Assembly (NCBI RefSeq): GCF_000967725.1
Contig: NZ_JXYE01000003.1
Coordinates: forward strand, 248,001-312,000
From: Loktanella sp. S4079
GTDB lineage: Bacteria > Pseudomonadota > Alphaproteobacteria > Rhodobacterales > Rhodobacteraceae
Direction: 5' to 3'
DNA length: 64,000 bases
Both the position numbers and the translations under genes were made by a program. Positions 47,677-57,736 of the stretch are shown here, in pieces (the first letter of the stretch is position 1; every line of letters begins with the position of its first letter). The notes beneath the pieces are model-generated. The model was given only the letters and a program-made list of their open reading frames with translations. It searched no databases and had not been told where the DNA came from.

Positions 47677-47940
47677 TCAGCCTTCTACAGCTGCGATAAC
47701 GGCGTCATAGGTCGCACAAATCGGTGCCAGATCGGCAGACGCTTCAGCGACAGACATGTTTTCTTGAAACTCGGCAACCACTACAAACATACGATCTGGA
47801 TCATTTTCGCCAATGATTTGAATCGCTTCTTTTGCTTGCGCAAATTTGGCTTCAACGAGGTCAGTTGTGCAGGTCTCGGACGCGTAAGCTGTCGAAGATG
47901 CGCAAATGGCGATCGCAGTAAAAAGTGCCTCGATTTTCAT
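47677..47940 (-). CDS. Small secreted hypothetical protein (87 aa)
   Basis: I do not recognise the family. The product has a signal peptide (MKIEALFTAIAICASSTAYA) leaving a mature acidic protein of about 67 residues with two cysteines (ETCTTDL and APICATY), which may form a disulfide linking two helices. Such two-Cys helical hairpins are common among small periplasmic proteins. It is monocistronic, with a hairpin terminator downstream. Expression and function are unknown. Confidence 0.7.
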   Translation of the reverse strand: MKIEALFTAIAICASSTAYASETCTTDLVEAKFAQAKEAIQIIGENDPDRMFVVVAEFQENMSVAEASADLAPICATYDAVIAAVEG

Positions 47941-48087
47941 AGGTTACACCCCTTCTTTGTTAGAGCAACTTGCGGCTCTGGGATGATGTAACCAATGATT
48001 TTCGCGGAACGAACATGTATAATTATTTGCGCAAATTTCATGCCGAAATCCGCTTAGTCGAGGCAAAGAATTGCCGATTTTCGACAT

Positions 48088-48264
48088 TTAGAAATCGACG
48101 GCGATACCCTTTTTTTCCCAATCGCCGAACCGAACGGGTTCTGGTCCGTCACGGCCACCCAACTCGGGCGGCAGCTCTTGCGCCTGTTGTTTCTTGCGGC
48201 GTTCTTCGGCTTCGGCAAGCGCGCGCTGCGCTGGCGTCGAAAGGTCTTTGGCTTGGTCGGACAT
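48088..48264 (-). CDS. DUF1674 protein (SDHAF4-like)
   Basis: The 58-residue product is mostly charged helix (AEAEERRKKQQAQ) and ends in GPEPVRFGDWEKKGIAVDF, the diagnostic C-terminal motif of DUF1674. In eukaryotes this is succinate dehydrogenase assembly factor 4, which helps load FAD-bearing SdhA. I place the start at 48264 (GGAGAGACCC upstream) rather than an ATG 16 codons earlier. It is divergent from rsmB. Confidence 0.9.
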   Translation of the reverse strand: MSDQAKDLSTPAQRALAEAEERRKKQQAQELPPELGGRDGPEPVRFGDWEKKGIAVDF

Positions 48265-48332
48265 TGGGTCTCTCCTTGTCGGCGGCACTGCTTTGATATA
48301 CGCCGCTTGCACCCATCAGCAAGAGATACCCC

Positions 48333-49607
48333 ATGAAACAATCAGGTTTGCCTGCCCGACGCACTGCACATTACCTATTGATGCAGATCACGACCGAAGG
48401 CCGCCTGATGGCAGAGCTTATCGCCGGTGGCGCGCTCAGCAAACTGCCAAACGAAGATCGCGCGCGTGCGCAGCGTCTGGCCACAGATGCCCTGCGCGGT
48501 TTGGACCGGGCAGATCGCATGCTCAAACCCTATCTGAAAAAGACACCGCACAATCATGTGCTAAATGCACTGCGACTGGGCGTCATTGAGCTATGCAGCG
48601 GCGAGGCCGCCCATGGCGTTGTGAACGCCTATGTTGAAATCGTGGGCCAGAACAAGCGGACACAGGCAATGAAGGGCCTGACGAATGCTGTGCTACGTAA
48701 AATTGCAGCCGAAGGCGCTGAGAGCTGGGAAAAACGCGCGACCCCACTGACGCCGGGTTGGCTGCGTCAACCGCTGGTCGCCGCTTGGGGGCGCGACGCC
48801 GTCAAAGGAATCGAGACCGCGCATTTTGCCGGAGCGCCGCTTGATCTCACGGCCAAGGACGATGCCCACGCCGTTGCCGAGATGACCGGCGGTACTGTTC
48901 TTCCAACCGGGTCCATCCGCGTCGCGAACGCAGGTCAGGTCTCGCAGCTTGCTGGGTACAAGACTGGCGATTGGTGGGTCCAAGATGCCGCTGCAGCCAT
49001 CCCTGTGAAACTGCTAGGCGATGTATCTGACCGCGAGATCGTTGATCTATGTGCAGCACCGGGCGGCAAAACAATGCAGCTTGCTGCTGCTGGCGCGAAG
49101 GTGACAGCAGTCGATCTGTCAGAGCGGCGAATGACCCGCGTTGCCGAAAACCTGACGCGTGTCGGATTGGATGCGCGGACCATGGTGGCTGATGCCTTTG
49201 CGTTTGATGAAACCGGGTTTGACGATATCTTGCTCGACGCGCCGTGTTCCGCGACGGGCACAATCAGGCGGCATCCGGATTTGCCCTACGCCAAAGATGG
49301 TTCCGAGTTTGGCGCACTTATCGATCAGCAGGAAACTCTGATTGATCATGCGCTGACTTTGCTCAAACCCGGTGGACGGCTGGTGTTTTGCACCTGTTCG
49401 CTTCTCCCCGACGAAGGCGAAGTCCAAGTCGAAGAAGCGCTGGCCCGTCATAACGGGCTCACCACAGATACCGACGCGCTAAACCTTCCCGGTATCGAAG
49501 CCGATTGGATCACGCCCGAAGGCGGCCTGCGGCTGCGACCTGACTACTGGCCAGAGCTGGGCGGCATGGACGGCTTTTATGTCGCGGTGCTTCGCAAACC
49601 GGCCTAG
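48333..49607 (+). CDS. rsmB: 16S rRNA (cytosine(967)-C(5))-methyltransferase
   Basis: The 424 residues combine an N-terminal NusB-like helical domain (AHYLLMQITTEGRLMAEL) with a C-terminal SAM domain: CAAPGGKTMQLAA, DAPCSATGTIRRHPD (motif IV Cys) and FCTCSLLPDEGE (motif VI nucleophile Cys). It methylates C967 of 16S rRNA. It is divergent from the DUF1674 gene and precedes the heparinase-like gene, an order usual in this group. Confidence 0.94.
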   Translation: MKQSGLPARRTAHYLLMQITTEGRLMAELIAGGALSKLPNEDRARAQRLATDALRGLDRADRMLKPYLKKTPHNHVLNALRLGVIELCSGEAAHGVVNAYVEIVGQNKRTQAMKGLTNAVLRKIAAEGAESWEKRATPLTPGWLRQPLVAAWGRDAVKGIETAHFAGAPLDLTAKDDAHAVAEMTGGTVLPTGSIRVANAGQVSQLAGYKTGDWWVQDAAAAIPVKLLGDVSDREIVDLCAAPGGKTMQLAAAGAKVTAVDLSERRMTRVAENLTRVGLDARTMVADAFAFDETGFDDILLDAPCSATGTIRRHPDLPYAKDGSEFGALIDQQETLIDHALTLLKPGGRLVFCTCSLLPDEGEVQVEEALARHNGLTTDTDALNLPGIEADWITPEGGLRLRPDYWPELGGMDGFYVAVLRKPA

Positions 49608-49722
49608 GCCCGCGAACTGCCTTGCACGGCGAGACCACGCCGAGCGACAAGAATTTTGTGTGACTTAGCGTTAATCATTTCTTATCCTGCGCAAAACAAC
49701 ACATATCTGAGGCAGCGCAGCA

Positions 49723-51459
49723 GTGGCTAAACCGACCACATGGCGGGATCGCCGAACGACTTTCATGAATAAAATCCATGCGCGTCGGGCCGCGCTTGGT
49801 GACGCAATTCCAACCTTTGTGACCGCCCCCGAACCGCGTACGATCGGGATTGTTGGACGGGGTCGTCAGCTGATTACCGGAAACTTCCTGTTCGCGGGCC
49901 TATTCGTCGAAGGCCCTAATTTGTCGATTTGGGACATCGCGCGCAATCACCCCGAAGTTATCGGCGAAATCCACGGCTGCGCTTGGACGGATGATCTGGT
50001 TGCTGTCGGCGATGAAAAGGCACGCACACGCGCGCAAACGTGGGTCTATGATTGGATCGAACAATTCGGCGACGGTCGAAGCGCGGGCTGGGATGCTGGC
50101 GTCGTTGGTCGCCGCGTGATCCGATGGATTAACCACGGTCCGTTTATCTTGCGCGGCCAAGATCAGCCCGCAGCAGACCAGTTTATGCGCTCACTTGGTC
50201 AGCAAACCCAGTTTCTCGCTAATCGCTGGCACGCAGCACCCCATGGCGTGAGCCGATTCGAGGCCCTCGCCGGGCTGATTTATGCGGGGCTCATGCTGTC
50301 TGGTATGGCCCGCCACGTTGATGCCGCAGTCAAAGCAATGGCAATCGAATGCCATTCGCAAATTAGTCCGGGTGGCGCGATAGCGACGCGAAATCCCGAA
50401 GAGTTGCTTGAAATTCTGACGCTTTTGAACCTCGCAGTGCAATCGCTTAAGGCGGCCAATCGGCGCGTCCCGCGTGGCATTAGCCAAGCCGTCGAAGACA
50501 TCGTTCCCAGCTTGCGTGCTCTGCGTCATTCCGACGGTAGCCTCACACGGTTTCACGGTGGCGGATCAGGGTTGGAAGGCAAGCTGGATCAAGCCTTGGC
50601 AGATGCAGGCATCAAGACCGCACCGACAGTGGGTCTGCACATGGGGTTTGCAAAATTGACAGGTGGACGGACATCATTGATCGTGGACGCGGCACCACCA
50701 CCAGAAGGGGTCATGTCCGCCAAAGGGCACGCCAGCACCCTAGGGATTGAGGTGGCATCTGGTCGGCGCCCTTTGATCGTGAACAGCGGATCCGGAGCAC
50801 GATTTGGAACAGAGTGGCGCCGCGCCAGTCGCGCCACGGCAAGTCATTCGACGCTTGGGATCGATGGCGTGTCATCTTCGCGACTGAACACCGATGACGA
50901 CCAGCTGAGCAACACCCCCCAAGAGGTGCGCTACAACGCCCCGTTGGTCGAAAACGGTCGGCGCCTTGAGCTGTCACATGACGGCTACAAAAATAGCCAC
51001 GGGCTCACCCATGCACGCATTTTGCAGCTATCGACTGACGGGCGGGAAATCACCTGCGAAGATTTGCTGACCACGTTGGATGAAACTGACAAAGGCACAT
51101 TCGATGCAGCGACCAATGCGTCTGACCTCGGCTTTAAGATTCGGTTGCACCTGCATCCAGATGTCCAGCCGACAGAGGACGGTCCGCATGTGTTCCTGAC
51201 CTTGAAATCTGGTGAAACATGGGTGTTTTCGCATGATGGTACGGCAGAACTGTCGATTATGCCGTCAGTTTACCTACAAAACGGTCGATTAAGGCCACTT
51301 GGCACGCATCAAGTGGTTTTATCTGGGCACGCAATGTCCTATGCGACACGCGTCCGTTGGTCTTTGGCCAAGGCACAAGATACGCCGACTGCCCTGCGTG
51401 ATCTTGTACAGGCCGAGGCAATGGATGATGTGGAATATACACCTGGGGACTTTGAATGA
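49723..51459 (+). CDS. Heparinase II/III family protein
   Basis: The 578 residues have the all-helical N-terminal half (residues about 60-300, with [15 protein letters not shown] and SLRHSD-like repeats) and the beta-sandwich C-terminal half of heparinase II/III-like polysaccharide lyases ([16 protein letters not shown] near 385, and [16 protein letters not shown] near 415). No signal peptide is visible, which is odd for a polysaccharide lyase, so a role on an internal or cell-wall substrate is possible. The start is GTG, 12 bases after GAGG. The stop overlaps the purH start (ATGA). Confidence 0.85.
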   Translation: MAKPTTWRDRRTTFMNKIHARRAALGDAIPTFVTAPEPRTIGIVGRGRQLITGNFLFAGLFVEGPNLSIWDIARNHPEVIGEIHGCAWTDDLVAVGDEKARTRAQTWVYDWIEQFGDGRSAGWDAGVVGRRVIRWINHGPFILRGQDQPAADQFMRSLGQQTQFLANRWHAAPHGVSRFEALAGLIYAGLMLSGMARHVDAAVKAMAIECHSQISPGGAIATRNPEELLEILTLLNLAVQSLKAANRRVPRGISQAVEDIVPSLRALRHSDGSLTRFHGGGSGLEGKLDQALADAGIKTAPTVGLHMGFAKLTGGRTSLIVDAAPPPEGVMSAKGHASTLGIEVASGRRPLIVNSGSGARFGTEWRRASRATASHSTLGIDGVSSSRLNTDDDQLSNTPQEVRYNAPLVENGRRLELSHDGYKNSHGLTHARILQLSTDGREITCEDLLTTLDETDKGTFDAATNASDLGFKIRLHLHPDVQPTEDGPHVFLTLKSGETWVFSHDGTAELSIMPSVYLQNGRLRPLGTHQVVLSGHAMSYATRVRWSLAKAQDTPTALRDLVQAEAMDDVEYTPGDFE

Positions 51460-53045
51460 CCGATCTTGCACCTTTGCGCCGCGCGCTGCTTTCCGTATCC
51501 GACAAAACCGGGCTGGTTGATCTGGCGCGCGCGCTCGCTGAGCGCGGCGTTGAATTGCTATCCACTGGGGGATCTGCGCAGGCACTGCGCGATGCCGGGC
51601 TAGAGGTTCGCGATGTGGCCGATGTCACCGGTTTCCCCGAGATGATGGACGGTCGCGTGAAAACACTGCACCCGGTTGTGCACGGCGGTCTGCTGGCGCG
51701 TCGCGATCTGGATGGTCACCGCGATGCAATGGTTGAACATAACATTGGTCCGATCGACCTGCTGGTCGTGAACCTGTACCCCTTTGAAGAAACTGTCGCC
51801 AAAGGCGGCGATTACGCGGCCTGCATCGAAAACATCGACATTGGCGGCCCTGCGATGATCCGCTCTGCTGCGAAAAACCACGCCTTTGTCACTGTTGTGA
51901 CTGATGTCGAAGACTACGACGCGGTTCTGGCAGAGCTAGACGCAAACGACGGTCAAACAACAATGGCGCTGCGCCAACGTCTTGCCCAAACAGCCTATGC
52001 ACGTACAGCTGCCTACGACACTGCTGTTAGCACTTGGATGGCGGGCGCGATTGATCAGAACGAACCACGCCGTCGTTCGTTCAGCGGCACGTTCAAACAA
52101 ACCATGCGTTACGGCGAAAACAGCCACCAGTCTGCTGCGTTCTACACTGATGGCACAAACCGCCCGGGCGTTGCGACTGCCGTTGTGCACCAAGGTAAGG
52201 CGCTGTCCTACAACAACATCAACGACACAGACGCCGCTTTTGAATTGGTGGCAGAATTCGACCCTGCGGACGGCCCAGCCGTTGCGATCATCAAACACGC
52301 GAACCCTTGTGGTGTTGCGCGCGGTAACACTCTGCTCGAAGCATATAAAAACGCATTCGATTGTGACCGAACTTCTGCCTTTGGCGGTATCGTCGCGTTG
52401 AACCAACCGCTGGACGAAGAAACAGCCAAAGCGATCACTGAAATTTTTACCGAAGTCGTGATCGCCCCCGGCGCATCAGACGCAGCCAAAGCTGTCTTTG
52501 CAGCCAAGAAAAACCTGCGCCTTTTGACGACAGAGGCCCTGCCTGACCCCAAAGAGCCAATCACCACCTACCGTCAGGTCGCGGGCGGGATGTTGGTTCA
52601 GGACAAAGACACCGGTTACGTTGGCATGGATGATCTGAAGGTCGTGACAAAGGTTGCCCCGACCGACGAACAAATGGCCGATCTGTTGTTCGCATGGAAG
52701 GTCGCAAAACACGTCAAATCCAACGCCATCGTCTATGTCAAAGACAAGGCGACAGTCGGCGTAGGCGCTGGCCAGATGTCGCGTCTGGATTCCGCATTGA
52801 TCGCTGCTAAGAAAGCAGAGCGTATGGCAGAGGCCATGGAACTAGCACAGCCGCTGACAATTGGTTCGGCTGTTGCGTCCGACGCGTTCTTCCCATTCGC
52901 TGATGGCCTGCTAGAGGCAGCTGCCGCTGGTGCGACATGTGTGATCCAGCCGGGTGGTTCTATGCGCGACGACGAAGTTATCGCTGCTGCGGACGAGGCA
53001 GGGATCGCCATGGTCTTTACCGGCATGCGCCACTTTAAACACTAA
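51456..53045 (+). CDS. purH: Bifunctional AICAR formyltransferase / IMP cyclohydrolase
   Basis: The 529 residues have the N-terminal cyclohydrolase ([37 protein letters not shown]) and the C-terminal AICAR transformylase with [18 protein letters not shown] and [10 protein letters not shown]. It catalyses the last two steps of IMP synthesis. The usual YGENPHQ motif reads YGENSHQ here. It overlaps the heparinase-like gene by four bases and precedes lspA by 9 bases. Confidence 0.98.
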   Translation: MTDLAPLRRALLSVSDKTGLVDLARALAERGVELLSTGGSAQALRDAGLEVRDVADVTGFPEMMDGRVKTLHPVVHGGLLARRDLDGHRDAMVEHNIGPIDLLVVNLYPFEETVAKGGDYAACIENIDIGGPAMIRSAAKNHAFVTVVTDVEDYDAVLAELDANDGQTTMALRQRLAQTAYARTAAYDTAVSTWMAGAIDQNEPRRRSFSGTFKQTMRYGENSHQSAAFYTDGTNRPGVATAVVHQGKALSYNNINDTDAAFELVAEFDPADGPAVAIIKHANPCGVARGNTLLEAYKNAFDCDRTSAFGGIVALNQPLDEETAKAITEIFTEVVIAPGASDAAKAVFAAKKNLRLLTTEALPDPKEPITTYRQVAGGMLVQDKDTGYVGMDDLKVVTKVAPTDEQMADLLFAWKVAKHVKSNAIVYVKDKATVGVGAGQMSRLDSALIAAKKAERMAEAMELAQPLTIGSAVASDAFFPFADGLLEAAAAGATCVIQPGGSMRDDEVIAAADEAGIAMVFTGMRHFKH

Positions 53046-53054
53046 GGGGCAGAT

Positions 53055-53543
53055 ATGCGTCTAACTTTCTGGACCGGGCTATGGGTGCTGCTGCTGGATC
53101 AAGCCAGCAAATATTACGTGGTGCATTGGCTTGGTCTGGGAAATCCCGGGCGGGGCAAGATCGAGGTTTTCCCCCCCTACCTTGAATTCCAAATGGCGTG
53201 GAACCGTGGGGTCAACTTTGGCCTGTTTTCGGGTTTCGACATGCGATGGGTTCTCATTGGAGTTGCGCTCATCATCTCGGCCGCAGTCCTTTGGTGGCTC
53301 CGCAAGAATGGCGGCTCGAAATGGGTCTATTTGTCTGCGGGATTTTTGATTGGCGGGGCGCTTGGCAATGTTGTCGACCGTGTATTCTATGGCGCGGTCG
53401 CTGATTTCCTGAACATGTCATGCTGTGGCATCAACAACCCCTATTCATTCAACATCGCAGATGTTGCGATCTTTATCGGTGCGGTTGGCCTTGCTTTTCT
53501 CGCCGATGATCACAAATCAAAACCCAAGAACAAGAGGGCGTGA
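53055..53543 (+). CDS. lspA: Prolipoprotein signal peptidase (signal peptidase II)
   Basis: The 162 residues have four membrane segments, with LDQASKYYV near residue 15 and the catalytic aspartates in GNVVDRVFYGAVADFL. It cleaves the signal peptide of lipoproteins after lipid modification at the inner membrane. Its natural substrates include the lipoprotein encoded directly downstream. It is part of the purH-to-M16 cluster. Confidence 0.97.
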   Translation: MRLTFWTGLWVLLLDQASKYYVVHWLGLGNPGRGKIEVFPPYLEFQMAWNRGVNFGLFSGFDMRWVLIGVALIISAAVLWWLRKNGGSKWVYLSAGFLIGGALGNVVDRVFYGAVADFLNMSCCGINNPYSFNIADVAIFIGAVGLAFLADDHKSKPKNKRA

Positions 53544-53597
53544 CCTCTGGTCATGCATCGGCTACACCTCTGAAAGCTAATTACGGGTAAACTATCA

Positions 53598-54107
53598 ATG
53601 CGCGCACTCATTCTGACTGTTCTGACGATGGCCACGCTGGCGGCCTGTGGCAATACCGAACGACCGCTGCGCGCACTTGGCGGGTCTGATGGGGGCCCTG
53701 ATGAATTCTCGGTCATACCAGCCAGACCGCTCGAAACGCCCGGTTCCGCTGAACTGCCCGTGCCAACGCCGGGTGGCGTAAACCGTGCCGATCCCACGCC
53801 CAAAGCGGACGCCATTCGCGCGCTTGGGGGTAACCCAGCGGCGCAATACGCTGGTGGGGTTCCAGCGAGCGATGCGGCTCTTGTTGGGCATGCCGTGCGC
53901 TATGGGGTGAACCCTGAAATACGCGCCGAACTCGCCACGCAAGACGCAGCGGCGCGCCGGCGCAAACAGCTTTCGAATGTGTTCAACCCGCTGAACCGGG
54001 ATCGCTACTTCCCGCTTTATGCGCGCCAAGCGCTTGACGCAGAAGCAGAACTCGCGCGTCTCGCCGCCCTTGGCGTTGCAGTGCCTGTTCTTCCGTCCGA
54101 AGAGTAA
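53598..54107 (+). CDS. DUF3035 lipoprotein
   Basis: The 169 residues start with a lipoprotein signal, TVLTMATLAACGN (lipobox LAAC, Cys about residue 17). The mature part is Pro-rich (ARPLETPGSAELPVPTPGG) and then helical with basic stretches (RRRKQLSNVFNPLNRDRYF). The family is restricted to alphaproteobacteria and uncharacterised. It lies between lspA and two M16-type genes, which suggests an envelope role. Confidence 0.85.
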   Translation: MRALILTVLTMATLAACGNTERPLRALGGSDGGPDEFSVIPARPLETPGSAELPVPTPGGVNRADPTPKADAIRALGGNPAAQYAGGVPASDAALVGHAVRYGVNPEIRAELATQDAAARRRKQLSNVFNPLNRDRYFPLYARQALDAEAELARLAALGVAVPVLPSEE

Positions 54108-54191
54108 AACATTCCTCACATCCGCGTATGTTCGCTTGATCATTGCCGCACCGGGCGTCACTTTGCCGTGGACGAAACCGGAAGGGTGCTG

Positions 54192-55523
54192 ATGAAACGT
54201 TTTCTTGCCGCTTTGGCGATGCTGACAACCACGGCTGCTGCACAGGCCGAAGAAGTAACCACCTACACGCTTGAAAACGGGATGGAGGTCGTCGTTATCG
54301 AAGACCACCGCGCCCCTGTTGTGGTGCATATGGTCTGGTACAAAATCGGTTCCGCCGATGAGCCGGTTGGGTCGTCTGGCGTGGCCCATTTCTTTGAACA
54401 TCTGATGTTCAAGCAAACCGACATTTTGGAATCTGGCGAATTTTCCGCCACTGTCGCCGCAAATGGCGGCAGCGATAACGCCTTTACCAGCTACGATTAC
54501 ACTGCGTATTTCCAGCGGATCGCAGCAGACCGGCTAGAGCTGATGATGCAGATGGAAAGCAACCGCATGACCAACCTGGCGATCACTGCCGACAATATTG
54601 CAACCGAACGCAATGTCGTGCTTGAGGAACGCAATCAGCGCACCGAGAACAACCCAAGCGCCCTTGCGCGCGAGCAGTTCAACGCCGCGCAGTTCCAGAA
54701 CCACCGATACGGCGTCCCTGTAATTGGCTGGAAACACGAGATGGAGCAGCTTAATCTCGATGATGCGCTGGCCTTTTATGATCTCTACTATTCCCCAAAC
54801 AACGCTGTCTTGGTCGTGGCTGGCGATGTTGAACCGGACGAGGTGAGAGCACTCGCCGAAACCTATTACGGTGTCATCCCCGCTGAGCCAAACTTGCCCG
54901 AACGTATCCGCCCCCAAGAACCACCCCAACGCGCAGAGCGTCGGATCACCTATACCGATCCTCGGGTTGGTCAACCTTATCTGATCCGTAGCTATCTCGC
55001 GCCTGAACGCAACCCCGGTTCCCAAGAGGAAGCCGCTGCCTTGGTCTATCTTGCGCGTTTGCTGGGCGGTTCACCATTCACATCGGATCTCGGTGTTGCG
55101 CTGCAATTCGACAGTCAAACGGCGCTCTATACGAATGCCTCATACGACGGAAGCTCACTGGATACGACGACCTTTAGCCTCGTGGTTGCGCCTGCTGCGG
55201 ATGTGACATTATCCGCGGCCGAGGCTGCGATGGATCAAGTAATCGCCGACTTCATGGCGAGTGATATTGACCCAGAACGGATGAACACCATCCGCACGCA
55301 ACTGCACGCCGCAGAGGTTTATGCACTTGATGACACCCAAGGGTTGGCCCATCGCTATGGGGCTGCCCTGACCCAGAGCCTCACAGTCGCTGACGTCCAA
55401 GCCTGGCCCGAGGTGCTGCAATCCGTGACTGCCGAAGATGTCAAAGCTGTCGCCGCCAAAGTCTTTAACCGCGATCAGGCCGTCACAGGCTGGGTTGTCG
55501 CTGACCCCGAGGATGCTCAATGA
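54192..55523 (+). CDS. M16 zinc metallopeptidase (active subunit)
   Basis: The 443-residue product from the ATG at 54192 (GGAAGGG upstream) begins with a signal peptide ending AAAQA, followed by the M16A core. The inverted zinc motif HFFEH is at residues 66-70, and a downstream IATERNVVLEERNQRTE segment provides the remaining glutamate ligand. An in-frame GTG eight codons upstream would disturb the signal peptide. It probably acts in the periplasm as the catalytic half of a heterodimer with the next gene's product (ATGA overlap). Confidence 0.92.
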   Translation: MKRFLAALAMLTTTAAAQAEEVTTYTLENGMEVVVIEDHRAPVVVHMVWYKIGSADEPVGSSGVAHFFEHLMFKQTDILESGEFSATVAANGGSDNAFTSYDYTAYFQRIAADRLELMMQMESNRMTNLAITADNIATERNVVLEERNQRTENNPSALAREQFNAAQFQNHRYGVPVIGWKHEMEQLNLDDALAFYDLYYSPNNAVLVVAGDVEPDEVRALAETYYGVIPAEPNLPERIRPQEPPQRAERRITYTDPRVGQPYLIRSYLAPERNPGSQEEAAALVYLARLLGGSPFTSDLGVALQFDSQTALYTNASYDGSSLDTTTFSLVVAPAADVTLSAAEAAMDQVIADFMASDIDPERMNTIRTQLHAAEVYALDDTQGLAHRYGAALTQSLTVADVQAWPEVLQSVTAEDVKAVAAKVFNRDQAVTGWVVADPEDAQ

Positions 55524-56824
55524 TGCTTCGTACATTCCTTGCCATTTCGCTCACCCTGTTCGCCAGTGCCGCGCGCGCCGAAACCGACATTATCGAGGTA
55601 ACGTCTGAAGGCGGGATTCAAGCGTGGGTCGTCGAAGAACCCAGCATTCCTTTCATCGCGCTGGAAATACGATTCCGTGGCGGTACTTCACTAGACCTGC
55701 CAGGTAAACGCGGCGCCACTAACTTGATGATGGGCCTGCTAGAGGAAGGTTCCGGCGATATGAACGCCCAAGAATTCCAAGCCGCGCGCGAAGCATTGGC
55801 CGCGAGCTATCGATTTGGATCGCATGACGATACCATTTCGGTTTCAGCGCAATTCTTGACCGAAACCCAAGACGCCGCGATTGATCTGTTGCGTCAGGCG
55901 ATCATCGCTCCACGCTTTGACCAAGACGCCTTGGACCGGGTCCGCGCCCAAGTTCTGGCCAATATCGCATCCGAGGAAAAACGCCCCAATAGTATCGCAA
56001 GCTCGACATTCTATAGCGCTGCATTTGAGGATCACCCATATGGGACAGACAGCAATGGCACCGTTGAAACCGTCAATGCGCTCACGCAGGAGGATATGTT
56101 TGACGCACATGCGCGGGCGCTCACGCATGATCGGCTTTATGTTTCGGTAGTGGGTGATATCACCGCAGCCGAGGTCGGCCCGATGTTGGATGAATTGCTG
56201 GGCGATCTACCTGCCAATGGGCCAAAGCTGCCTGCCGATATTGCATTCGGCCTTGATGGAGGCACGACTGTCGTCGATTACGCCACCCCACAAGCTGTAG
56301 CGTTTTTTGGGCATGCAGGAATGAAGCGGGATGATCCCGATTTCTTTGCCGCCTATGTGCTGAATAACGTTCTGGGCTCTGGTGGGTTTGAATCTCGTTT
56401 GATGAATGAAGTTCGTGAAAAGCGCGGGCTGACATATGGAATCGGCACCTATCTGGTTCCCAAGTTCCACGCCGAACTGCTGCTTGGCTCTGTCGCGTCA
56501 TCCAACACCACCATCGCCGAGGCAATTGCCGTCACCAAAGAGGTTTGGGCCGACACCGCCGCAAATGGGATCACCCAAGAGGAACTGGATCGCGCCAAAA
56601 CCTATCTGACGGGTGAATACCCGCTGCGTTTTGACGGCAATAGTGAGATCGCCAAAATCATGGTTGGAATGCAGATGATTGATCTGTCACCCGACTACGT
56701 TCTCAATCGAAACGACTATATCGAGGCGGTCACCTTAGAGGATGTGAACCGTGTCGCGGCTGAACTCTTGCAGCCCGACGCCTTGCATTTTGTGGTCGTC
56801 GGGCAGCCAGTGGGGCTAAACTAG
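55520..56824 (+). CDS. M16-like peptidase partner lacking the zinc motif
   Basis: The 434 residues have a signal peptide (FLAISLTLFASAARA) and the M16 fold, including REKRGLTYGIGTYL near residue 300 and SVVGDITAAEVGPML near 215. At the position of HxxEH, the sequence reads TNLMMGLLEEG, so no zinc ligands are present. It is the catalytically inactive half that forms the substrate chamber with the active subunit, as in mitochondrial processing peptidase and many bacterial pairs. Its stop shares CTAG bases with the convergent SRPBCC gene. Confidence 0.92.
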   Translation: MMLRTFLAISLTLFASAARAETDIIEVTSEGGIQAWVVEEPSIPFIALEIRFRGGTSLDLPGKRGATNLMMGLLEEGSGDMNAQEFQAAREALAASYRFGSHDDTISVSAQFLTETQDAAIDLLRQAIIAPRFDQDALDRVRAQVLANIASEEKRPNSIASSTFYSAAFEDHPYGTDSNGTVETVNALTQEDMFDAHARALTHDRLYVSVVGDITAAEVGPMLDELLGDLPANGPKLPADIAFGLDGGTTVVDYATPQAVAFFGHAGMKRDDPDFFAAYVLNNVLGSGGFESRLMNEVREKRGLTYGIGTYLVPKFHAELLLGSVASSNTTIAEAIAVTKEVWADTAANGITQEELDRAKTYLTGEYPLRFDGNSEIAKIMVGMQMIDLSPDYVLNRNDYIEAVTLEDVNRVAAELLQPDALHFVVVGQPVGLN

Positions 56825-57300
56825 TCGGCCATCTCAAACATCGGATCAATACGTTCGTAGCTGGCCTCCATCCCCTCTTCCATGCCTGTCGCGAGCATCT
56901 CTGCGCGGGCTTGGGCGTCGGGCACTGTCATACGAATAGTTAGCAGCGTTCCGGCGCCATCGGCCTGAAACGTTGTGACATTGTGATTGTCAGGCGTTGG
57001 ATCGGGCAAATGCATGCGTTCGACATGTTCGATCCGCTCGTTTTTCGTCAGCGCGATGAATTCGCCGGTCAGATAAAATCCATTCTCTCCGTTTTCATCT
57101 TCCCAATCGAGGCGGATTTTACCTCCGGGACGCGCATCATATGTGCACTGCGTTAGTCGCCAGCCATCTGGCCCAAACAACCATTTCTTGATCAATTCCG
57201 GGTCCGTATGGGCGCGATATACATACGCTGGTGGTGCGTTAAATCGGCGTGTGACAATAATATGCGTGTCGCCTTCAAGCTTTAATTGAAGCTTTGTCAT
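56821..57300 (-). CDS. SRPBCC (AHSA1-type) protein
   Basis: The 159-residue product begins with IIVTRRFNAPPAYVYRAHTDPELIKKWL, the AHSA1/START-like N-terminal motif. DARPGGKIRLDWEDENG and LLTIRMTVPDAQARAEMLATG follow in the family order. It is a small lipid- or ligand-binding-fold protein of unknown substrate. I place the start at 57300, where it overlaps the ArsR stop by four bases (ATGA); the frame is open upstream into that gene. The ArsR-AHSA1 pair is a common bacterial module. Confidence 0.9.
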   Translation of the reverse strand: MTKLQLKLEGDTHIIVTRRFNAPPAYVYRAHTDPELIKKWLFGPDGWRLTQCTYDARPGGKIRLDWEDENGENGFYLTGEFIALTKNERIEHVERMHLPDPTPDNHNVTTFQADGAGTLLTIRMTVPDAQARAEMLATGMEEGMEASYERIDPMFEMAD

Positions 57301-57650
57301 TCCGTCGTCCTTTCGTCCTCTGCTTGCATTTCGGCCAACACCGCGTCGAGCCGATCGTAATTTGCCGCCATCGACCGGCGCAGCATCGAAAGCCATTGGT
57401 CCAAATTGTCCAACGCACCATCTGCCAACCGGCACGGGCGGCGCTGTCCATCAATACGCCTGCTAATTAACCCAGCGCTTTCCAATACTTTCAGGTGCCG
57501 CGAAACAGCCGGTTGCGACATATCAAAAGGTTCTGCCAACTCTGTCACGGTGGCCTCGCCGATAGCCAAGCGCTGCACAATAGCCAGGCGCGTGGGGTCA
57601 GACAAAGCGGCAAACTTATTGGCAATGGGTTCAATTTGTAACATATTCAT
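57297..57650 (-). CDS. ArsR-family winged-helix repressor
   Basis: The 117 residues have the ArsR core KFAALSDPTRLAIVQRLAIG, then the recognition helix MSQPAVSRHLKVLESAGLI. No Cys metal site is present, so it is not a classic metal sensor; homologous pairs with AHSA1 proteins respond to unknown ligands. No Shine-Dalgarno is seen before the first ATG; a TATAAT sequence overlaps it, so the message may be leaderless, perhaps from the second ATG (residue 3). A perfect 8-6-8 inverted repeat lies directly upstream, the likely autoregulatory operator. Confidence 0.93.
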   Translation of the reverse strand: MNMLQIEPIANKFAALSDPTRLAIVQRLAIGEATVTELAEPFDMSQPAVSRHLKVLESAGLISRRIDGQRRPCRLADGALDNLDQWLSMLRRSMAANYDRLDAVLAEMQAEDERTTE

Positions 57651-57672
57651 TATATAACTAATAGGTTATATA
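57651..57672 (-). promoter_or_regulatory. Perfect inverted repeat, candidate ArsR operator
   Basis: TATATAAC and GTTATATA are separated by six bases and end one base from the ArsR start codon. The AT-rich palindrome overlaps a TATAAT-like -10 element on the coding strand. This is the expected place for autorepression. Confidence 0.65.
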
Positions 57673-57736
57673 TTATAAATTGTAAAGTCGTTTCAAACCT
57701 CTCGCAGAATCCTGTGATCATGCTATAGTTTGTGCC

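Noticed and set aside
47626..47991. 121-codon plus-strand ORF over the small secreted-protein gene
   Set aside because: It is antisense to a gene with a signal peptide, ribosome site and terminator, and reads as a shadow.
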